From contig JAACJK010000008.1 in assembly GCA_013368325.1 (NCBI GenBank), positions 372,001-436,000 of the forward strand: a DNA stretch of 64,000 bases, read 5' to 3'. The stretch comes from Ephemerocybe angulata. Lineage: Eukaryota; Basidiomycota; Agaricomycetes; Agaricales; Psathyrellaceae. Each line of letters opens with the position of its first letter. Within the stretch, counting starts at the first letter, position 1. Of the stretch, positions 56,558 through 64,000 are shown in pieces. The notes below the pieces were generated by a model. It was not told where the DNA came from. It saw only the letters and a program-made list of their open reading frames with translations, and made no database searches. A program made the translations under genes and the position numbers.

Positions 56558-57300
56558 CTACTCTCTCGTCCTCCAGCGAACCTCCGAAGCGACGCTTGAA
56601 AGTAAACCGCGAGTTTCCTCATCAAGCTGCGACATGCACGACCTGAACTCCAGACTGCGTATCTTCCCCATCTCCACCTCTCCCGCGCCAGCCGCCCGCG
56701 CGTCCAAGCCTTGAGCTAGGGCCCGAGCGAAGTCGACGTTCAGACCTGATGTTGAGAGTGTATCCGTATTGATCTTGATGCCATAAACCGCAGGGAAGGG
56801 TGTTGATACCTCAAGGGCCCGATCGCGGACACCGCCTGGCCCTTCATCTCGCAGAATTTGAAGGAAACAGTCGTCCCTGTCCCAGGCAGTGACGGTTAAC
56901 TGGCGAAGGGTCGAGATCCTGGCAATGCACTCCCAGACCGGCCAGGTCGGGCATGTGCTAACTTCTATATTTTGAACATTGCTCAGAAACCCGGAATTGG
57001 GATCGATGAATATAGGAGGGTAAAAAACAGGGAATAATTTCGTCAGTCGACCTGCAGAGAGGTGCATGAATGGGAATGACACGTTGTGGAGGTGACCTCT
57101 GTATCGTTTAGCGTGAGAATCAGATAGACGCCCGAATGAGAGACCACGCGACGGTATCGGCTTGAGTAGCATACCACGGACGACGTACCCGGTACCCTAT
57201 CGGTTTTCAACCGCCTCGTCTCCACTTGGAAGATGTGGCCTTAGCTGGCTTCATAACATACAGTGTCATGAATGAAACATTTCCAGGGTAAGGAGGGTAA
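56558..57300 (-). pseudogene. 5'-truncated F-box protein relic
   Basis: An open frame of 204 codons (56558-57172) matches the C-terminal half of F-box genes A and B in layout: VWECIARISTLRQLTVTAWD, then DDCFLQILRDEG, FARALAQGLDARA and a terminal EETRGLLSSVASEVRW. No F-box or matching N-terminal half was found upstream. 57050-57300 is duplicated at 38820-39060. Either a relic or a minimal expressed fragment; I favour a relic. Confidence 0.6.
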
Positions 57301-58127
57301 GATCATCTACATCCAGGTTCTTGAATTGACCTGAGCGGTCGACAGAAGCTCAGTGCTGGCGCTGAGTCTTGGTTGATTGTGCAATGTGCGAGGTCGAACC
57401 TGGGTCGAACAAACCTTGTCCGGGCTTGAGCTGAGTCAGCGCCGTTTCCACGCTCTGACTGAAGCGGGCGCAGAGTGCAGCACTATACCTATCTACCATT
57501 AGCAATTGTATGACATTGGTGACTTGAGAGTATACCTCTATTCTGCATAGAAAGCCATCCAGGGAGCAGAAGCATGGGGGGCGAGAACTTGAAGTTCATC
57601 CTGTCAAGCGCGATGCCAGGCGCTTGAATCGAGGGTGCCTCCGAAAAACTGAGTACACAGCCAGCTCTTCATTATTAAACTGCTCTTAGAAGTGTAGACA
57701 GAATCTGTATAGCCTGATGTGCTTAAGCCTTTTCGAGTGGCGTTAGCGGCCTGAAAATCAGGGGTCGGAAATATAGATAGGGGCAGAATTACCGGATTGG
57801 ACGATGACGATCGCCACGACAGCGATCATCCGAATCCTGAATACCTTTCTCCGTTACCTTCACCATCGCGTTTTTGGTTTTCAGGTCTTGAAGTAGCCCA
57901 GGTAAGGCAGTGCGGATATTCTCGTATTGGAATGGCTTACATGCAGCTCCTAGTGACTCAAGATCAGCGTGGCGCAACTTTAGCGTGGACCCGGGCGCGA
58001 ACAACAAACACACTTGGGAGGACGGATATACGCCCCCATGATAGGCTCAGAACGCTAGGGAGGACATAGACCGAGAGTACTTACAAAACTATACTTCTCA
58101 ACAGCCTCAGTGCTCCAGGCGTCTACA
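57301..58127. other. Upstream region of RGP1
   Basis: About 830 bp. A 30-codon reading frame from the ATG at 57804 lies just ahead of RGP1 and could be an upstream open frame, or nothing. No repeat or other gene is seen. Confidence 0.35.
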
Positions 58128-61100
58128 ATGCCGAATCTTGTTACCTCCGACCCAGATGCAGGCATTCGAGTCGCCATCACCCCTTCCCAATCAGCATATT
58201 TCGCCGGAGAACCCTTCTCTGTTACCATAACCTTCACGAATACGCGCTCACTTGAGCCAGGACCATCCAGAACGCCTATATATGGTCACAAACGCGGTGC
58301 ACATTCCATCAGCTCTGCCCCGCTTTCCCGACCGCCAACGTCGCCAGGAACGCCCAGAACGCTCGCGGCGCCTGCAGTCACGCGAAGCAAGAGCAATACA
58401 GATGCACCGATACGGAGAGGGCTGGTGGGAAAGGACCCGAGCTTAGCGAAGAGAAAGTTGCAGGGGAAGTCGCTCTCGGTGTCCATCGCACCTCCCGACG
58501 TCGAGGCGCAGTTGTCTCAGACGCCTTCCGCAGGGCCTTACCAGCGGTCTTTCCAAGACTCTGCAACGTGTACGTGATTTATAGCCTGGCTACCTGGCTG
58601 CGCTAATGGTGGTGAACAGTCCACAGATCTCCATTAGTTCCTTCGACGATACCCCGCACGGACACTTTACCGTTATCCCAGAACCACCCCCACGCAAGAA
58701 AGCACTCAATTGTAGACCCCTCTCACTATGCCTCCGACGCGCACTCAGCATATCCTCCAAGCATGACCCCTACCTCTTCTACGTCCAGCTTCTCTCTCCC
58801 ATTGGATCCAATCGCCGAAGCCTCTATGAACGCACGCCCTTCCTACCCCAGCACACCCATTCTTGGCTCACCCTCTATAGAACCAGCCTCCCCCTCGAGG
58901 TTCAACCTATATGGATACCCCCCACCCTCGTCTACGTCGTCCCTATCCAAGTCGTCGCAGCCTCGGCATCCGCAAATTGGCATCGGATACCCACCTTCCA
59001 ACCCCCGGCATCTCCAAGCACCCCGCTCCGCCTTCCCCCCTCAAATAAACAACGAGCTGATCCTGTATTCCTACGCCCAGCTTACAGGCTCTGTGGTCAT
59101 CACCCCCGTCGCCGGCGCCACCCTCACGCCAGAACAAGCGCACAATTTAAAGCACGTCCGCGCAAGCTTGCTGAAGCGCAACGTCGTAGGCGGTGGGAGC
59201 ATGGACATCAACTCCTCCATGTTGAACCGGACGCCTTCAGGTGGCGAATTCCTCGCGTCACCAACGACTGTAGCGGGGCGTCAGGTGTCCAAGGGTCACG
59301 GCAGGTCAAGCTCTTTAACCGGAGCTCTACTTTCTATGTTGTCGCCGTCACTTGTAGAAACATTTGCTCCAACGCCGGCGAGCATGGCATCGCCGTCTCC
59401 CTCCTCTGGAGGTCAAGGCAATAACACGCGTTGGCGGTCGTCTTCCACTGCGTCAAATGCGAGCGAGGGCGGGGAGCCTCGGTCACCTCAAACGCCTACT
59501 GCTTCGTCGGGGCTTGGGTTGGGTCTGGGACCAGGAGTGCCGACGAGCAGTGGGAATGGCGTCGTGCCGCATAATCGCTCAAGGCGGGGAAGTAGTAGCG
59601 CGGGCGTGGCGCCTACACACAGTCGGAGGAGTAGTGTGGCTTGGATACTAGGCGGAAGTGGGACGGAGACCGCGTCTGCGATTGGTTTGGGTGCATCAGG
59701 TGGAATCGGTGGGGACGCGGTGAATAACGTTGACGCTGAGGTGCCGTTGCCGACGTTTGAAGTTCAACCTGCGATGTTGGCTGTGGATCTCAATCTGGCT
59801 CCTGGGGAGTCGCGGAGCTGTGAGTGTCTATACTATCGTGCTACAAAGAGCAGACTATATAATGTATTGGCCCACAGATACTTACACTGTGAATCTGCCC
59901 GACAACCTCCCGCCAACATTCCGTGGTAAAGCCTTGCGGTTCTCGTATGAACTTGTCGTGGGGCTTTGCAGAGCTGGGCAACCTGCTGGTTTGTCTGCAC
60001 CATCCGACGGCGAGGCTACCCCTACAGGCGCCGAACACCATGGAGGCTCAGTGAACGTGAGCAAGTTGATGAAAGTGCCAATCCGGGTATACAATAATGT
60101 AGTTGGTGCGCCCTATTCTCTCTTATTTGGTGATCCTTGGATTCTGACGGTGGCCTATGATAAATGATTAGTGGACCGCCCACCGAAACCGTATAACCTC
60201 CTGTGGCCAGTGGACAAAAGGATGGATCTGGCAATGCCCAGCTCGCAAGCCAAGGTCTTCGAAAACACCGACGACAACGCACCTACGGGGCTGGGGCTTT
60301 TGCCCAGCGCGACTCTGTCGTCAGCGAAGTCGCCGATATCAAGGTCGAAAGGGAAAGACAAGGAGGGGTTGGAGGACCTTGTTAGGTATACCAAGAGGCT
60401 GTTGCAGACGCTGCCTGAGCCTGCACCTGTGCCGAGGGCGGAAGAGAGTCCGGGTGGGTCACCGAGGACGCCGTCGCCTTCGACGAGTGGAAGGGCTGCG
60501 CCGATATTGGAAGAGAAGGAAGCGGGCAGGGAGGTGTCGTTGGAAGATTTACCGCCGTTGCCGCCGTCGCCTTCGTCTTCTCGGTCTTCGTTTTCGACGT
60601 CGTTGTCGTCGAACCAGTCGGAGCGGCCACATTCGACGACGACCTTGGATGACCATTCGGAAATGGGGTCTCAACAGGGCTCAAAGCATCATGCGAGCTC
60701 CAATGATAATGCCAGTGTGACTAGAAGCACCCCGGAATCTCCACAGCCCTCGACGAGCTCTGCGGTAGACCCAGATGTTGAGAGGCGCTCAAGGGAAGAT
60801 CGGTTACCCGAGCCACAAGAAGAGGCCTCTGAACTCCCACTGGAAGAAGATGTTCCGAAACCTGGTCCAGCTCCAGAGGTCCCAACTACTCCACCTGCAT
60901 TGTCCAAGAGCCTACCTAGACTGACACCCCGAAGGCCGGCCACCCTGGACCTTGGGTCGATCGATCGAGACGACGCGAGTGATAGTGGAGAAGGCACGCT
61001 GGGTGGTGGGTGTCGAGAGGCTGTTGAGATCCTGACGAGAACCCAGAAGAAAGGTGTGTTTCTGTATTACACTTGTGCGTAACGTCTCGTTGCTGATGTG

Positions 61101-62308
61101 AGCATTTTCGCTGTAGCCTCGTACGATGTGACCAAGGACGGGGTGAAGGTGGCTATCTTGACATTCCCGAAATCGTCTTATAGGTTAGGCGAGACGATTA
61201 GTGGTGTGGTCGAGATCAACGAGCGGAGGGGTAGATCAAGGGTGTTGCAGGTTCGTTGGCCTTCTCTTTGCTACTCGTTTCTTCGATACTGATGCTACTT
61301 TATTTGAAGATCGCAGCGTTCTTGGAAGCTCATGAATCTCTACCTTCCACGCTTCTTCCCGCCTCGGCTAACAGACAGCTGCGTCGGACATATGCAGAGC
61401 ACTATTCGTCGTTCTTAATGAATACCCTACGGACGACGTTCTCCCTAGATATACCCAGCGATGGAAGCCCGGCTTTCCAGACCTGTGTCGGCACACCGAA
61501 GACGATGGCTGGGGGTAACAGTGCGTCTTCATCCAACTGATCTCAATTCGCTAAACTTATGTTCATGGTTATAGCACCTGGTGGTACTACGTCGTTTGGG
61601 GGTATCGAATGGAAGGTCCGGCTTAGCCTTCTGGTTGCAGTAGCGGGCGAGGATACGGATCCTGGCACGGAGGGGGTGCGGTTTAAAGGCTTAGTGAGAG
61701 ATGGGCCGAGGGGTGATTGGGACAGTGGGTGGAAAGCACTGCCGGTTTTGTGTCCGCTGGAGAAGCCGAGACCGCCTCGTCGGGTGAGGAAGGCGCGTCC
61801 GGCGTCTCTTTTCCTTGGAGGAGGTGGTGGTGGAAGTAATTCTGGAAGTGCGATGGGCTCGATGGATGGGATGGGGAGCCCGCCGTTGTTGAGTTCGGCG
61901 CGGTCGACGTCGTGGACGGCGTTCTTTGCTTCGTATCTTTCTCCGGCTAGTGAGAGGTCGTACCATGACGGTGATGAGTTGGGAGATGAGGATGAGGAGG
62001 AAGGCGAGGGAGTAAGTGATGGGCATCAACCGAAGAGGAGCACTAGTAGGTCGGGGTTCTTTACTGGGTCGCTGTCGTCGTTCAGTGATGGGTATGAGGA
62101 GAGTATATCGGAGGAGGCGTCTGTTGATGAGGGGTACGATGGGATTAAGCCGAACCTTGCGGGGGGTGTGGGGCAGGGTGTGGATTTTGGAGGGGGAGAG
62201 GAGGGGTGGCGGAATGTGAAGCTTGAGATGGTGGAGTGTGAGGTGCCTGTTAGGGTGTGGCCGGGGAACACGGCGTTTAAGGCGATGGACGTTGTATTTG
62301 AAGTGTAA
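58128..62308 (+). CDS. RGP1: RGP1-like Golgi Rab6/Ypt6 exchange-factor subunit, seven exons, 1274 aa
   Basis: RGP1 pairs with RIC1 to form the nucleotide-exchange factor for Ypt6/Rab6 at the Golgi, needed for endosome-to-Golgi retrieval. Model: 58128..58569, 58620..59819, 59878..60105, 60172..61053, 61117..61250, 61310..61514, 61575..62308; introns of 50-66 bp, all in phase. The protein is arrestin-like. It starts GIRVAITPSQSAYFAGEPFS and VTITFTNTR; the middle has YTVNLPDNLPPTFRGKALRF and VPIRVYNNVVVDRPPKPYNL; the C-terminal part has VAILTFPKSSYRLGETISGV and GGIEWKVRLSLLVAVAGED, ending near WPGNTAFKAMDVVFEV. Long Ser/Gly/Pro-rich inserts make it about twice the yeast length. No damage; a conserved single-copy gene. 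Confidence 0.9.
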
Positions 62309-62757
62309 ATTATGCTATGTACTGGATTTTGGGTGGGTGATGGGCGTATGGTTACTCTGCGATCCAATTTTGCGACTCTTAGGCCAACTCAGAGGGTATG
62401 AACGACTAGATAGTGCCCAGGGTGAGTTGATACGAGAAATGCTGGATATGATGACGATGTGGGCACACTATTCGTTCACGACCACTTGATCAGCATCGAA
62501 CCACTGATCGCCAGCTCCATAGCTCTCAGGCTGATGTGGTGGGTCAGGATAGTAAGTAAGCATATTGGGCCTCAAGGCGGCCTCATAGACGAGGGCCGGG
62601 CGCCTACTCACAGCGTGGTAACTTCCCATCACTGACTCAGCATCAGACGACTGGCGACCAGTAATTGCCAGGTCTCCTTCTCACTCCCACCATTGGCGCC
62701 AGCGACCTCCTAATCCCCAGACACCTACCAGATCCTTCGTCCTCGTCCTCCTTTACC
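62309..62757. other. Intergenic, nothing recognised
   Basis: About 450 bp between RGP1 and F-box gene E, both on the plus strand. No gene is seen. Confidence 0.4.
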
Positions 62758-64000
62758 ATGTCTTCCACCGTCGGGGAAACACTGATCGACCTCGATAACG
62801 AAATCGCTCAGCTCGAACAAGATCTCATCGCCCTCAAACGGCGTCGAAATGGACTGTTGCCTATCTCTCAGCTCCCTCCCGAGGTCCTGTCGAGGGCCTT
62901 CCTCTTCGCACTGAGCTTCTTCAAGAAGGGGGCACTCGGGAGGGGAAAGATATTCCCGGAAGATACCAAGCGCACCATCTGCGCGGTTTCCTATCATTGG
63001 AGAGAGACGGCCTTCAATACCCCGGATGTTTGGAAGAAGATCCACGTATGGGACACCAGCAACATTCGGTACTTGGACTTCCCCCTGAAGCATATGCCGG
63101 AGAACCTGCCCATCTATCTCGAGGCAAAGAATATCATCAGGATATCAGATGGTGTCCAGCGCGCCTTGAGATTAGGCAGCACACGGCCGCTGGTGCGGAT
63201 TTCCCTGGGTGCCTCCGAAACTGTGGTCCGTCGGACCTTTCAGGACTTGGATTTAAGGAGCGAGGGGACGGAGGTTCTGAAGATGAAATGTGCTGGCTTA
63301 AACTCACAAGACTGGGTCAAGGTGCGGGTCCCTTGCATGAAGACCATCGCTGGGGACTTCCCTCAACTCCGCAGGCTTTGCCTAACCGCGTGGGCACTGC
63401 CGAGGGCCTCCGAGCTACTTGCCTTCTCAAACCTCACTCACCTTTCCCTTGAGAGGGTCAGTGAGTTGAGTGTCGCCGACATGCATGAATTTCTCGGATT
63501 TCTCAAGAGGGCAGGACCTATAACCTCACTTCTCCTGAGCTTCCATCCCACGCATACCAATTTTCCGTACGGTCCATGGCCTAACGGCATTACACTGAAC
63601 AGTTTAAAAAAGATCAGCATATTCTCGCCCAACAACGACATACTATCCATCCTGCTTGGCGCGATCCACCTTCCAACAGACATGGAGCGCGCCGATATGA
63701 TTAACTTCGCATCACCCTGGCAGGTTGGAACCACTAGTGGTGAGGTTAGCCAAGACGCCTCAGCACTAAACTTGGCATTTTCCCATACAGTCCCGCCCCC
63801 GATCCTCATGGTGAAGCAAGGGGTTGGACCAGATGGAATCGTAAAGGGGTCTAAGTACGTCGCTTTCGTTGCGCAATGGAATGGTACAACTCGCACTTTG
63901 CTGGCCTCCATGCCAGTGGTCGTCGTTCCGCAGGCGCGCTCTTCTGAACCCGATCTGCGCACCCTATACTCGCTCCCATTCACGGATCCCGGAGGATGGC
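62758..64000 (+). CDS. F-box gene E, partial (runs off the window)
   Basis: Starts at the ATG at 62758 and stays open to the last base (414 codons visible). It has the plan of F-box gene B: a coiled coil (LIDLDNEIAQLEQDLIALKR), an F-box (SQLPPEVLSRAFLFALSF, then VSYHWRETAFNTPDVWKKI), then leucine-rich LRR-like segments (FPQLRRLCLTAWALP, FSNLTHLSLERVSELS). Truncation is by the window edge, not mutation. Likely an SCF substrate adaptor; target unknown. Confidence 0.85.
   Translation, partial: MSSTVGETLIDLDNEIAQLEQDLIALKRRRNGLLPISQLPPEVLSRAFLFALSFFKKGALGRGKIFPEDTKRTICAVSYHWRETAFNTPDVWKKIHVWDTSNIRYLDFPLKHMPENLPIYLEAKNIIRISDGVQRALRLGSTRPLVRISLGASETVVRRTFQDLDLRSEGTEVLKMKCAGLNSQDWVKVRVPCMKTIAGDFPQLRRLCLTAWALPRASELLAFSNLTHLSLERVSELSVADMHEFLGFLKRAGPITSLLLSFHPTHTNFPYGPWPNGITLNSLKKISIFSPNNDILSILLGAIHLPTDMERADMINFASPWQVGTTSGEVSQDASALNLAFSHTVPPPILMVKQGVGPDGIVKGSKYVAFVAQWNGTTRTLLASMPVVVVPQARSSEPDLRTLYSLPFTDPGGW

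Noticed and set aside
1..64000. CRISPR arrays, bacterial operons or phage genes
   Set aside because: Introns, fungal protein families and eukaryotic transposons show this is a nuclear fungal sequence, and no regularly spaced repeats were seen.

Overview
The window looks like fungal nuclear DNA, most likely from an Agaricomycete (Basidiomycota). Genes are broken by many short GT-AG introns of about 48-70 bp. They include fungal single-copy genes (COP9 signalosome subunit 7, a PSP1-domain protein, RGP1) and families typical of mushrooms: NACHT-type NLR proteins, AIG1-like GTPases and F-box/LRR-like proteins. The species cannot be named from the sequence alone. All exon coordinates were read by eye from splice signals, reading phase and agreement between paralogues.

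Layout. (1) 1-12.7 kb: three NLR genes on the minus strand (1103-3376, 6569-8865, 9834-12145) in duplicated flanks, with a degenerate unidentified gene and a broken aerolysin-like gene between them. (2) 12.7-14.2 kb: CSN7 on the minus strand. (3) 14.9-25 kb: three F-box genes. The first is interrupted by a 307-bp hAT-type MITE, and a 3.4-kb transposon with an 8-bp target duplication lies between the first and second. (4) 25.9-28.3 kb: PSP1-domain gene. (5) 28.8-32.4 kb: a complete Tc1/mariner-like element with an intact four-exon transposase. (6) 34.4-39 kb: decayed F-box genes and one secreted-protein gene. (7) 39.1-56 kb: six GTPase genes around a fourth NLR. One GTPase carries an 805-bp deletion derivative of the 3.4-kb transposon in intron 1 and a 0.9-kb insertion at its predicted G4 motif. 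(8) 56.6-64 kb: an F-box relic, RGP1, and a fifth F-box gene cut off by the window end.

Interpretation. The housekeeping genes CSN7, PSP1 and RGP1 separate stretches of accessory DNA in which NLRs, GTPases and F-box genes have been duplicated, inverted, truncated and hit by transposons. All four NLR genes keep open six-exon models of 666-690 aa. Five of the six GTPase genes are intact (267-329 aa), and all six encode the P-loop on a separate 34-nt exon. The NLR-GTPase part resembles an innate-immunity or non-self-recognition island. That role is inferred from family membership and turnover, not shown by the sequence.
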